Assembly (NCBI GenBank): GCA_013812695.1 | Contig: JACCSZ010000020.1 | Coordinates: forward strand, 1 to 26,573 | Direction: 5' to 3' | Length of the DNA: 26,573 bases | From: Gemmatimonadales bacterium | GTDB lineage: Bacteria > Gemmatimonadota > Gemmatimonadetes > Gemmatimonadales > GWC2-71-9 | Part shown: piece after piece, positions 1-8,371 of the stretch | Position numbering within the stretch: position 1 is the first letter of the stretch | Layout: every line of letters starts with the position of its first letter | The notes under the pieces: model-generated | Database searches by the model: none | What the model saw: only the letters and a program-made list of their open reading frames with translations | Told to the model about the DNA's origin: nothing | Translations under genes and position numbers: made by a program

Positions 1-67
1 AAGCCATGAGCCGGGGATCGTCGTCCGTCACGACGATACGCCACGGGCGTGTCGGTTGATGGGCCAT
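1..67 (-). CDS. Response regulator, N-terminal fragment (cut by window edge)
   Basis: Reading the minus strand from an ATG at 67 to the left edge gives 22 residues without a stop, including RIVVTDDDPRLMA. A basic residue, a hydrophobic beta strand and then a run of acidic residues followed by Pro is the start of a CheY-like receiver domain, where the acidic residues bind Mg2+ beside the phospho-acceptor Asp. The phospho-acceptor and any output domain lie outside the window, so the class of regulator cannot be told. There is no clear Shine-Dalgarno before the ATG, so the exact start is uncertain. The gene is divergent from the dehydrogenase at 358. The call rests on a short motif only. Confidence 0.5.
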   Translation of the reverse strand, partial: MAHQPTRPWRIVVTDDDPRLMA

Positions 68-357
68 GCTAGGTCTTCGGTCCGGCAGAGACGGCCGGAA
101 GTCACAGGGTTTGAAGTGAGGGTTCAATCTACTCCCTGGGGGGCCCGGAAGGCAGGCGGTACGGGAGTTTCGGTCCTCGCGACGCAACGAGAAGCACATC
201 GAGCGGCTCGTGATCGCCCTCAGCGGCTGTGGGTGTCGGGTCGCTGGGCTGGGGCTACACGCCTACTGTCTTCGCCCGCGCGGCTGCGGGACCTTGGGAA
301 CACCGGTTCAATCGCGGTAACGGGCAGTTTTGTCAAGCCAACGATACGGCGGCTCGA
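68..357. other. Divergent intergenic region without a recognisable gene
   Basis: These 290 bases separate the response-regulator fragment (minus) from the dehydrogenase (plus). The plus strand is open in two frames, but the translations are rich in Arg, Ser and Pro, match no family I recognise, and lack a ribosome binding site. The nonamer GGTTCAATC occurs twice (about 120-128 and 305-313) but is not part of a foldable tRNA. No convincing sigma-70 promoter could be placed. The region presumably holds the promoters of both flanking genes. Confidence 0.4.
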
Positions 358-1725
358 ATGTCCCAGCCCTCGCGCTCCATACGCCCCCGAATCATCAGCG
401 CGGCACTCCTCGCGCTCGTCACCATCACCTGCACGGAGCGCACCCCCGTCGGCACTTCCGTCGCGGCAGACTCAGACTCGCCTTCCCCCAATCTGACCAG
501 TCTGCCGGCCGCGAGCCTCGCGTGCGATGCCGACAATGGAGGAATCAGCCTGCCGACCGGCTTCTGCGCGATCGTCGTGGCTGACCAGGTGGGCCTTGCC
601 CGTCACATCGCGGCGCGGCCCAACGGCGACATCTACGTCGCACTTAGGAAAGCGCCGGACGGTTCGGACAAGGGTGGAATCCTGGCCCTGCGTGACACGG
701 ACGGAAATGGCAAGGCGGACCGCAAGGAGCGGTTCGGGACCCTGGCCGGAACCGGCATTGCCTGGTACCAGAGCGCCCTCTACTTCGCCGCCGATGATCG
801 GGTATTCCGATACACGATCTCCGGCACCAGCCTCATTCCCCCATCGGCACCCGTGACCATCGTGTCCGGGCTTCCCGCCACAATCGAGCACAAGGCGAAA
901 AACATCACCTTCAGCTCGTCCCACATGTACGTCAACATCGCCTCGGGCTCCAACTCCTGTCAGGTGCAGAACCGAACCCTGGAGTCGCCGGGCAAGGATC
1001 CGTGTCCCGAGCTCCCGACGCAGGCGGGGGTCTGGCGCTTCGATCCGAGCCGCACGGGGCAGAGCCAGTCAGACGGGCTCCGATTCGCGACCGGCCTTCG
1101 TGACATGCTTGCGCTCGCGGTCAAGCCAGGCACGGGAATCCTGTACGGGGTGCAGCACGATCGAGATCTGCTCGGGAAGAACTGGCCTAAGGCCTTCACC
1201 ATGGCCGACGACGCCAAGATCCCATCCGAGGAGCTCGTCCGAATCAGACAGGGGGACGACTACGGGTGGCCCTACTGCCATCACGACCGCTTGCAGGGCA
1301 AGAAGGTGCTCGGACCCGAGTACGGCGGAGACGGCAAGGTGCTCGGCCGCTGCTCGACGAAGAAGCTGCCGCTCATGACATTCCCGGCCCATTGGGGGCC
1401 GATGTCGATGGTCTTCTACACCAAGCAACAGTTTCCGGCGAAGTATGTCGGAGGCGCCTTCGTGGCATTCCACGGCGACAATTTCACCGGCACCCGACCC
1501 CGGACTGACAACCCGGGCTATCACGTGGTCTTCGTTCCCTTCGTGAACGGAGCTCCGACCGGCGATTACGAGGTCTTTGCCAGCGGCTTCGTCGGCTCGG
1601 GTACCGCAACGCCCACCGGGGCATCACATCGGGCGACGGGGCTAGCGCAGGGACCGGACGGGTCACTCTACATCACGGACGACAAGGGTGGCCGGATCTG
1701 GCGCGTGATCTATCGGGGTCCGTGA
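358..1725 (+). CDS. Exported sorbosone/glucose dehydrogenase-like beta-propeller protein
   Basis: The 455-residue product resembles the soluble PQQ-type glucose/sorbosone dehydrogenase family (COG2133-like six-bladed propellers). It shows propeller motifs of that family: ARHIAARPNGDIYVAL near residue 80, a GLRDMLALAVKPGTG stretch, GDDYGWPYC near residue 300, and a closing DGSLYITDDKGGRIWRV blade. Members oxidise aldoses or sorbosone in the periplasm with PQQ, but many have unknown substrates. The start at 358 was chosen over the upstream GTG-like opening at 229 because MSQPSRSIRPRIISAALLALVTITC is a plausible signal sequence. The Cys at the end of that stretch could be lipidated, but the residue before it is Thr, so the lipobox is atypical. 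The gene stands alone, and an integrase remnant begins about 17 bases after its stop. It may therefore be cargo of a lost element. Substrate and cofactor are inferred. Confidence 0.82.
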   Translation: MSQPSRSIRPRIISAALLALVTITCTERTPVGTSVAADSDSPSPNLTSLPAASLACDADNGGISLPTGFCAIVVADQVGLARHIAARPNGDIYVALRKAPDGSDKGGILALRDTDGNGKADRKERFGTLAGTGIAWYQSALYFAADDRVFRYTISGTSLIPPSAPVTIVSGLPATIEHKAKNITFSSSHMYVNIASGSNSCQVQNRTLESPGKDPCPELPTQAGVWRFDPSRTGQSQSDGLRFATGLRDMLALAVKPGTGILYGVQHDRDLLGKNWPKAFTMADDAKIPSEELVRIRQGDDYGWPYCHHDRLQGKKVLGPEYGGDGKVLGRCSTKKLPLMTFPAHWGPMSMVFYTKQQFPAKYVGGAFVAFHGDNFTGTRPRTDNPGYHVVFVPFVNGAPTGDYEVFASGFVGSGTATPTGASHRATGLAQGPDGSLYITDDKGGRIWRVIYRGP

Positions 1726-1741
1726 GGGGTGGTCGGCTGGC

Positions 1742-1941
1742 CACTTGGCGCTTGGCGGCTGGAAGAGCCCGCGGACGATCCTGACCTGCTATCAACCAGC
1801 GGACCCGGTGTCGATGCTGGAGGCACTGGCGGCGCGACGTCGGCTCCAAGCCCGAGCACGAAACGGACAGCATCGAAGGCAGGACCACAACAATGACGAC
1901 CCCGTGAGCGGAAATACTCACGGGGTCGAGAGCTACCAGAA

Positions 1942-1960
<19 letters not shown>
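1742..1960 (+). pseudogene. C-terminal remnant of a tyrosine recombinase (phage-type integrase)
   Basis: The open frame reads HLALGGWKSPRTILTCYQ and then PADPVSMLEALAARRRL. This is the usual last segment of tyrosine site-specific recombinases: the GGWK/R helix holding the last basic-pocket position, the catalytic Tyr in a CYQ context, and a Met-Leu-Glu-Ala-x-x-x-Arg-Arg tail. The upstream catalytic Arg and the HxxR box are absent, because the same frame has a stop at 1706-1708 and no matching sequence lies before it. After about 1850 the frame only runs on through the terminator hairpin and into the tRNA, so the native stop is probably lost or the tail is degenerate. The fragment points at the 3' end of tRNA-Ile, the classic location of an integrase beside its attachment site. 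I infer a degraded tRNA-targeted element. Confidence 0.6.
1897..1928 (-). terminator. Terminator-like hairpin after tRNA-Ile
   Basis: A perfect 12-bp inverted repeat (1897-1908 paired with 1917-1928, core GACCCCGTGAG) encloses an 8-base loop. On the minus strand it begins 13 bases after the tRNA discriminator base and is followed by the moderately T-rich TCATTGTTGTGG. Position and stem strength fit a factor-independent terminator for the tRNA transcript, although the T tract is interrupted. Confidence 0.6.
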
Positions 1961-2015
<55 letters not shown>

Positions 2016-2029
2016 TTAACGGGGACGGG

Positions 2030-2058
2030 AGGATAGCCGACCGCACGGGCCCGTGCAA
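2030..2058 (-). promoter_or_regulatory. Candidate promoter of tRNA-Ile, overlapped by a 14-bp palindrome
   Basis: On the minus strand TTGCAC (2058-2053) and TATCCT (2035-2030) are separated by exactly 17 bases, placing the start point about 8 bases before the mature tRNA 5' end. The perfect palindrome GCACGGGCCCGTGC (2043-2056) overlaps the -35 box and spacer. It could be an operator-like site, or the terminator stem of the acidic gene that ends at 2082. Both boxes are only partial matches to consensus. Confidence 0.4.
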
Positions 2059-2081
2059 GGCCGGGGCGCGAGCGGCAAGCC

Positions 2082-2300
2082 TCAACGCAGCTCCTCCTCC
2101 TCGTCCGGATCCTCGAGCTCTTCCAGCTCGTCGTCCTCGAGATCATCCTCGTCATCCAGGTCATCCTCTTCGTCCGAGACGTCGTCGTCGTCGTCCTCGT
2201 CGTCGTCGAAGGTGAACCCGTCGTCTTCGAACTCGTCCTCGTCCTCGTCGAACTTGCGACGCAGCTCGACGAGCGCCACGGACGTCTCCCAGGCCAGCAT
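2082..2300 (-). CDS. Hyperacidic small protein downstream of typA, unknown function
   Basis: The gene encodes 72 residues from the ATG at 2300. An ordered start (MLAWETSVALVELRRKF) is followed by a tail made almost wholly of Asp and Glu, with runs such as DDDEDDDDD. I chose this start because GGAGG lies five bases before it; an upstream in-frame ATG at 2315 lacks a ribosome binding site and would add five residues. It follows typA by about 30 bases on the same strand and is probably co-transcribed. Acidic tails of this kind occur in nucleic-acid mimics and in proteins that contact basic ribosomal or DNA-binding partners, but nothing here fixes a role. The opposite strand reads as poly-Ser, which is an artefact of the GAC/GAG repeats. 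Confidence 0.65.
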   Translation of the reverse strand: MLAWETSVALVELRRKFDEDEDEFEDDGFTFDDDEDDDDDVSDEEDDLDDEDDLEDDELEELEDPDEEEELR

Positions 2301-2328
2301 GAGGTCCTCCGCCATCAGAGAGAAGATG

Positions 2329-4173
<1,845 letters not shown>

Positions 4174-4199
4174 GCGGCACTTCCTTCGCGCTGACGTTC

Positions 4200-4219
4200 G
4201 AGGCCCGGGCCCGGGCCTC
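4200..4219 (-). promoter_or_regulatory. 20-bp perfect palindrome in the typA leader
   Basis: GAGGCCCGGGCCCGGGCCTC is identical to its own reverse complement. It lies between the predicted typA start point (about 4222) and the Shine-Dalgarno at about 4180-4186, so it would form the first structure of the typA mRNA. It could be a stabilising 5' stem, a temperature-sensitive structure or a protein operator. It has no T tract, so it is unlikely to be a simple terminator of the upstream exporter gene. Confidence 0.5.
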
Positions 4220-4228
4220 CGCGGCGCA

Positions 4229-4257
4229 TATATAGACTAGGCTGGGCGGGGCCGCAA
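4229..4257 (-). promoter_or_regulatory. Candidate sigma-70-type promoter of typA
   Basis: On the minus strand TTGCGG (4257-4252) is followed after 17 bases by TATATA (4234-4229). This is an AT-rich island in otherwise very GC-rich DNA, located between the end of the zinc exporter gene and typA. The predicted start near 4222 gives a leader of about 50 bases containing the 20-bp palindrome. Confidence 0.55.
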
Positions 4258-4274
4258 GAACCGGGGGCGGGGGA

Positions 4275-5243
4275 TCACGGCGCGTGTCCGTGGTGCGCGT
4301 GTCCATGGTGCGCGTGCGCCGCATCGGAGCGGTGGGCCATCGTCCGGACCTCCTCGCATTCGTCGGCCACCTCCAGCTGGATCGTGACGTGGCTGATACC
4401 CAATGTCGCCAGCTCGGCGCGGACGGCTTCCAGCACACCCGGATGGGAGGCCAGGTCCGGTACCACGACGTGGCCGCTCAGCGCCACGACCCCGCTGACC
4501 ACGGTCCAGACGTGGAGATCGTGCACCGCCGCCACGCCCGACACGTCCATGATCCGGCGGTACACGTCGGCCAGCGCGACGTGGCCCGGCACGGCGTCGA
4601 GCAGGATGTCGGTGCTCTCGCGGAGCAGCCGCCAGGCGCCGGCCAGGATGAGGAGCGAGAGGGCGATCGACGCGATTGCGTCGGCGGGCGTCCAGCCGCT
4701 GAGCCAGATGATCGCGGCGGCGCCCAGGGCCCCCGCCGAGCCCAGGGCATCGCCCAGGACGTGAAGGTACGCCCCGCGGGCGTTGAGGCTTCCGCCCCGG
4801 GAGCCGTGCAGCAGCGCCAGACTCCCCAGGTTTACGACGAGCCCGGCCGCCGCCACCGCCAGGAACAGCCCGGTCCGGATCGGCTCGGGCTCCTGGAGCC
4901 GCTGGACCGCCTCGACGACCACCCATCCCGCGATCCCGAACAGCGCCGCGCCGTTCACGAGCGCGGCCAGGATCTCCCAGCGCAGATAGCCATAGGTCTT
5001 GGTGTCGTCGGCCGGTCGCCGCGCGATCCACGCGGTCAGCAGGCTGAGGGAGAGCGCCCCGACATCCGTGAGCATGTGGCCGGCGTCGGCGAGCAGCGCC
5101 AGCGAGCCGCTGAGCCATCCGCCCACCACCTCGAGCACCATGAAGGCGCCGGTGAGTCCGAGCACCCACCAGAGCCGCGCGACGGGAGTCGCCGGACCGC
5201 GGGTCAGGTGGGTGCAGTCGGCGCGGGTTGCGGGGGAAGGCAT
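4275..5243 (-). CDS. CDF-family zinc/divalent cation exporter with His-rich C-terminus
   Basis: The 322-residue protein is a cation diffusion facilitator of the ZitB/CzcD type, which exports Zn2+ (also Cd2+ or Co2+ in some members) in exchange for protons. Six membrane segments span residues 24-205. The metal site is the H-D/H-D type: H56 and D60 in LADAGHMLTD of helix 2, and H161 and D165 in LHVLGDALGS of helix 5, a pattern typical of zinc-preferring members. The cytoplasmic domain (about 206-300) has the usual VHDLHVWTV motif. A His-rich tail (AHAHHGHAHHGHAP) closes the protein; in many relatives the His-rich stretch is in the N-terminus or an inner loop. The ATG at 5243 has no Shine-Dalgarno, but a -10-like TAAATT ends six bases before it, suggesting a leaderless message. 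The XRE regulator gene is 85 bases upstream on the same strand. Confidence 0.93.
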   Translation of the reverse strand: MPSPATRADCTHLTRGPATPVARLWWVLGLTGAFMVLEVVGGWLSGSLALLADAGHMLTDVGALSLSLLTAWIARRPADDTKTYGYLRWEILAALVNGAALFGIAGWVVVEAVQRLQEPEPIRTGLFLAVAAAGLVVNLGSLALLHGSRGGSLNARGAYLHVLGDALGSAGALGAAAIIWLSGWTPADAIASIALSLLILAGAWRLLRESTDILLDAVPGHVALADVYRRIMDVSGVAAVHDLHVWTVVSGVVALSGHVVVPDLASHPGVLEAVRAELATLGISHVTIQLEVADECEEVRTMAHRSDAAHAHHGHAHHGHAP

Positions 5244-5249
5244 GCGGGA

Positions 5250-5255
5250 AATTTA
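5250..5255 (-). promoter_or_regulatory. -10-like element of the zinc exporter gene (leaderless start suspected)
   Basis: TAAATT on the minus strand is followed by TCCCGC and then the ATG, leaving no room for a leader. The spacing equals that of TATATT-CCCGCC-ATG before lepA. No convincing -35 box was found. Confidence 0.35.
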
Positions 5256-5328
5256 ATGATGGAGGAGGAGTGTCGGGACCAGATCCATTCCACGGCCGCT
5301 CGCAGGGGCGTTCCCCGCAGGCTTGGAC

Positions 5329-5904
5329 TCAACGTCCCGAGACCATTACAACCTTCGCCGTCTCACGACTCAGGTTCTGCCACCTCCGGGGCACCCTTGC
5401 ACGGATCGTGACCGCATCTCCGCACTCCAGTATGTACTCCTGCTCGCGACCGCCCTCACCTCCCCCGGGCTCCGCGAGCGTGAGCACCACCGTTCCCTCG
5501 AGGACCAGCGCGAACTCCTCGCGCTCCGACGAGTAGGGGCGCGTACCACTCTTCCCACCCGGCGACAACGTCAACAAGACCGATTCCAGGCGCCCGCCCG
5601 GGCCGGCGGCGCCCAACGACTCGATTCGCGCCTTCGACCATTCGCTGGTGACCGTCATGCGGGCATCGGCCCGAACGACCGCCGAAAGCGCCGGTCGCTC
5701 GGCCGCGTCGAAGATCTGTCCCATGGTTACCCCGAGCGCCGCCGCGATGCGCTCCATCGAAGCGATGGATGGCGACGCCTGGCCGTTCTCAACCTGCGAG
5801 AGGAAACTGGCCGAGAAGCCGGTCCGCTCCGCCAACGAGCGCAGGGAGAGCTGCGCGACTCCCCGCAGGCGGCGGACGGTCTCTCCCAAGTTCGTTTCGC
5901 TCAT
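5329..5904 (-). CDS. XRE-family regulator with C-terminal cupin domain
   Basis: The 191-residue protein has an N-terminal helix-turn-helix (residues about 8-65: LRSLAERTGFSASFLSQVENG and SIASMERIAAALGV) and a C-terminal small cupin domain (about 110-185). This is the PuuR/SutR-like architecture, in which the cupin senses a small ligand. The cupin keeps the Gly-turn skeleton (GTRPYSSEREEFALVLEG and CGDAVTIRARVPRRWQN), but the His residues that normally bind metal are replaced, so it is probably a non-metal ligand pocket. The start at 5904 (MSETNLGE) was chosen because the family begins just before the HTH; the frame extends upstream to 6015 without similarity. It is divergent from the methyltransferase gene and upstream of the zinc exporter gene; either may be a target. 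The ligand is unknown. Confidence 0.88.
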   Translation of the reverse strand: MSETNLGETVRRLRGVAQLSLRSLAERTGFSASFLSQVENGQASPSIASMERIAAALGVTMGQIFDAAERPALSAVVRADARMTVTSEWSKARIESLGAAGPGGRLESVLLTLSPGGKSGTRPYSSEREEFALVLEGTVVLTLAEPGGGEGGREQEYILECGDAVTIRARVPRRWQNLSRETAKVVMVSGR

Positions 5905-5926
5905 CGTCGGGTCATGAGGCGGGCTC

Positions 5927-5951
5927 GGCGTTGTTAAGTGATACTGAACAC
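5927..5951. promoter_or_regulatory. Candidate operator: imperfect inverted repeat in the XRE/methyltransferase gap
   Basis: The 142-base divergent gap contains an AT-rich stretch with nested symmetry: GTTGT and ACAAC at the ends, and AGT-GAT-ACT near the centre. Autoregulating XRE proteins usually bind such imperfect dyads near their own start. The symmetry is weak, so this is only a suggestion. Confidence 0.25.
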
Positions 5952-6046
5952 AACGTGAGTAGCTGGCGGCCGGTAGTTTCTGGCCACGAATGCCCAGCGA
6001 ACGTCGGAATCGCAACCGCCGCCCTTTTTAGAGAGCACTCAGAGTC

Positions 6047-6946
6047 ATGGACAAGCCCACCCGCTCTCTAGATCGCCAGCGCCCCGCCACTGCGGCCGGG
6101 AACGACTCCGATGAGCCTACCCTGCCGGGAGGGCTAGCCGGGAACGGGCTTCAGGCCATCCTGACACTGTTGGGTAAGGCGGTGCGCCATCCCGACCGTG
6201 CGCTGTTGCGACTGCTGCTTCGCGGACGGCTCGCGCGGACGAGCTTATCGGAGGAACGCGCCCGACTCCTCCGCTGGGTTTCGGCACAATTCGGCGTCGA
6301 CGCCCAGGCCCTCCATGCCGAATACGTGACGTCCGGCTTCCGCCGAGAGTTCGCCGCTCGACGGCGGGAGTTGTGGGAATACACTGGCCCACAGCGGCTG
6401 GGGACATCCGACCCGCTGAGCCACGAGGCCCTGTACCTCGTGGTGCGGGCGGCGAGGCCACGGGTGGTCATCGAGACGGGGGTGCTGTACGGCGCGGCGA
6501 GCGCCCACATACTCGCCGCACTCGCTCGGAACGGCGAGGGCGAGCTTTTCAGCATCGACCTCCCGCATCAGCCCGAAGAGCTGCCCCACGACTTCTTGGT
6601 TCCTCACGAGTTGCGCGAGCGCTGGACGCTGATCGTGGGCGACAGCCGGCGTGAGCTCCCGACGCTCGTTGACCGGCTCGGTGCGATCGACATGTTTCAC
6701 CACGATAGTCTGCATACCTTCGAGCATATGACGTGGGAGTTTGAGACCGTGTTCCCCCGTCTCAATCCGGATGGCGTCCTGTCGTCCCACGACGTGCGAA
6801 TCGCCCACAGCGTACGCGAAATCTTTCGCCGCAACGCGTTCCAAGTATTCTGTGAACGCCAGGGATTGCGGTGGAGCACGTATCACAACAGCGGGTTGGC
6901 GGCGCTCGCCGACGCTCCAGTGGCGACACCGGAGGGTGGCTCTTGA
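6047..6946 (+). CDS. Class I SAM-dependent methyltransferase (Methyltransf_24-like)
   Basis: The 299-residue protein carries a Rossmann methyltransferase core from about residue 120 on. It has motif I VVIETGVLYGAASAHIL (the Gly-rich SAM loop), an acidic strand end GELFSIDLPH for the ribose, and IVGDSRRELPTL followed by IDMFHHDSLHTFEHM and a PDGVLSSHDV strand. That last pattern (D...D..H.......W.L.PGG...HD) is typical of the Methyltransf_24 and cephalosporin-hydroxylase-like group, which modifies sugars, natural products or surface glycans. The N-terminal 115 residues are helical and basic and are not assigned. The ATG at 6047 is the first in frame after the promoter region; its ribosome binding site is weak. 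It is a single gene divergent from the XRE regulator and convergent with hisD. The substrate is unknown. Confidence 0.8.
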   Translation: MDKPTRSLDRQRPATAAGNDSDEPTLPGGLAGNGLQAILTLLGKAVRHPDRALLRLLLRGRLARTSLSEERARLLRWVSAQFGVDAQALHAEYVTSGFRREFAARRRELWEYTGPQRLGTSDPLSHEALYLVVRAARPRVVIETGVLYGAASAHILAALARNGEGELFSIDLPHQPEELPHDFLVPHELRERWTLIVGDSRRELPTLVDRLGAIDMFHHDSLHTFEHMTWEFETVFPRLNPDGVLSSHDVRIAHSVREIFRRNAFQVFCERQGLRWSTYHNSGLAALADAPVATPEGGS

Positions 6947-6963
6947 AGCCCGCCGCCAGATCG

Positions 6964-7012
6964 CTGAGCGAAGGGGGCATGCGGCTGGTCCTGTCCCCTT
7001 CGCCGCGCTCAG
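6964..7012. repeat. REP-like palindromic repeat, copy A (contains hisD stop codon)
   Basis: The left arm CTGAGCGAAGGGGGCATG (6964-6981) and the right arm (6995-7012, reverse complement CTGAGCGCGGCGAAGGGG) form an imperfect hairpin; the left arm lacks five bases. The right-arm sequence matches copy B at 22952-23018 in 17 of 18 bases. It lies between the convergent methyltransferase and hisD genes. On the minus strand its CTGAG supplies the TGA stop of hisD (7011-7009). It may act as a bidirectional terminator. Confidence 0.75.
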
Positions 7013-8322
7013 GTTGTCGGGAAGGTCGGTTCGAAGTCTCCGCCTGATCCACCCGCCCGCCGTACCCGCACCGCCTCCGCATGCCCGTACAGCCCCTCCG
7101 CCTCCGCCAGCGCGATGATGGCATCGGCATCATCCGCCAGCCGCGCCTGCGTGTACCGGATGACGCTGGTCCGCTTGACGAAATCGTACACGCCGAGCGG
7201 GGAGGCGAACCGCGCCGTCCCGCTGGTCGGCAATACGTGGCTCGGCCCGGCGATGTAGTCGCCTACGGGCTCCGGCGTGTCATCGCCCAGGAAGATGGCG
7301 CCCGCGTGGCGGATTCCGGTGGCTACCCGCTCGGCGCCTTCGGTGACGATCTGGACGTGCTCCGGGGCTCGGCGGTTCGCCACCTCGATCGCCTCGCGAA
7401 TGGACGGCACGACCACGATCAGCCCGTTCCGCTCGAGCGCCGCCCGTGCGATGGCCGCCCGGGGCGCCCGGGCCAGCGCTTCTTCGAGCGCGGCCGGCAG
7501 CGCCTCGGCGAGTGCCTGGTCGGTCGTGACGCACCAGCTCACCGCGTCCTCGTCGTGCTCCGCCTGCGCAATCAGGTCGGCGGCGACCCTGGCCGGCCGG
7601 GCCGTCGCGTCGGCGAGAATGAGCACCTCCGTCGGCCCCGCGATCATGTCGATCCCCACCTGCCCGACCACCTGCCGCTTGGCCTCGGCGACCCACCGGT
7701 TTCCCGGCCCGACGATCTTGTCCACCCGCGGTACGGTCGCGGTGCCGTAGGCGAGCGCAGCCACCGCCTGCGCCCCCCCGATCCGGAAGATCCGAGTGAC
7801 GCCGGAGAGCGCGCACGCCGCAAGGACGGGATCGGTGACCCCCTGCGGAGGCACGACGGCCACGATCTCCTGCACGCCGGCCACGAGCGCGGGAACCGCG
7901 TTCATCACCACGGACGACGGGTACGACGCCTTGCCGCCCGGCACGTAGAGGCCGACCCGGTCGAGCGGCGCCACCTTCATGCCGACCACGCTGCCGTCGG
8001 CCTCGGTCAGGTGAAAGCCCGGATCGCGCTGGTGCTCGTGGTAGACCCGGACGCGATCCACCGCGCGGCCGAGCGCGGTCCGGAGCGCGGGGGTGATGCG
8101 CGCGAGGGCCCCCTGCCAGGTCGCCGCGTCGAGTTCCCACTCGCTCGGGGCCAGCTCCACGCTGTCGAACCTGCGTGTATACTCGCGCACCGCGTCGTCG
8201 CCGCGCGCGAGCACGTCAGCGAGAATGCGGCGCACCATCTCGCGGGTGTCGGGGTCGCTGCCCGACCGACGCGGGAGAAACGGGTCGAGCGCCTCGAAGG
8301 GCGGGACGGTCAGGAGGCGCAT
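7009..8322 (-). CDS. hisD: Histidinol dehydrogenase
   Basis: HisD catalyses the last two steps of histidine synthesis, oxidising L-histidinol to histidinal and then histidine with two NAD+. The 437-residue protein has the family length and all key residues: zinc ligands Q253 and H256 (IAQAEHDEDA), D355 (PVGDYIAGPSHVLP) and H414 (LYGHAEAVRV), the catalytic pair E321/H322 (APEHVQI), and the GLYVPGGKASYPSSVVMN and DMIAGPTEVL signatures. The start at 8322 (MRLLTV) was chosen because the 67 residues of open frame upstream are Arg/Thr-rich and overlap the divergent CorC-like gene. The stop codon is supplied by the palindromic repeat at 6964-7012. The remaining his genes here (hisZ, hisG) lie beyond the CorC-like gene on the other strand. 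Confidence 0.97.
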   Translation of the reverse strand: MRLLTVPPFEALDPFLPRRSGSDPDTREMVRRILADVLARGDDAVREYTRRFDSVELAPSEWELDAATWQGALARITPALRTALGRAVDRVRVYHEHQRDPGFHLTEADGSVVGMKVAPLDRVGLYVPGGKASYPSSVVMNAVPALVAGVQEIVAVVPPQGVTDPVLAACALSGVTRIFRIGGAQAVAALAYGTATVPRVDKIVGPGNRWVAEAKRQVVGQVGIDMIAGPTEVLILADATARPARVAADLIAQAEHDEDAVSWCVTTDQALAEALPAALEEALARAPRAAIARAALERNGLIVVVPSIREAIEVANRRAPEHVQIVTEGAERVATGIRHAGAIFLGDDTPEPVGDYIAGPSHVLPTSGTARFASPLGVYDFVKRTSVIRYTQARLADDADAIIALAEAEGLYGHAEAVRVRRAGGSGGDFEPTFPTT

Positions 8323-8361
8323 CAGCGCGAGCCCTCGCGGTAAGACCTTCGAGGTACTACA

Positions 8362-8367
8362 CTTATA
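8362..8367 (-). promoter_or_regulatory. -10 element of hisD in the hisD/corC-like divergent gap
   Basis: TATAAG on the minus strand matches the -10 consensus in five of six positions and lies 39 bases before the hisD start. The overlapping plus-strand TTATAG/TACACT could serve the divergent gene, whose ATG at 8372 is only a few bases away. The -35 match on either side is poor. Confidence 0.4.
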
Positions 8368-8371
8368 GCGT

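Noticed and set aside
105..315. tRNA-like fragments around two GGTTCAATC words
   Set aside because: The T-loop words have no pairing stems or acceptor arm; no cloverleaf can be drawn.
1897..1928. Attachment-site core for the lost element
   Set aside because: The 12-bp inverted repeat is better explained as the tRNA terminator; no direct repeat of the tRNA 3' end is present in the window.
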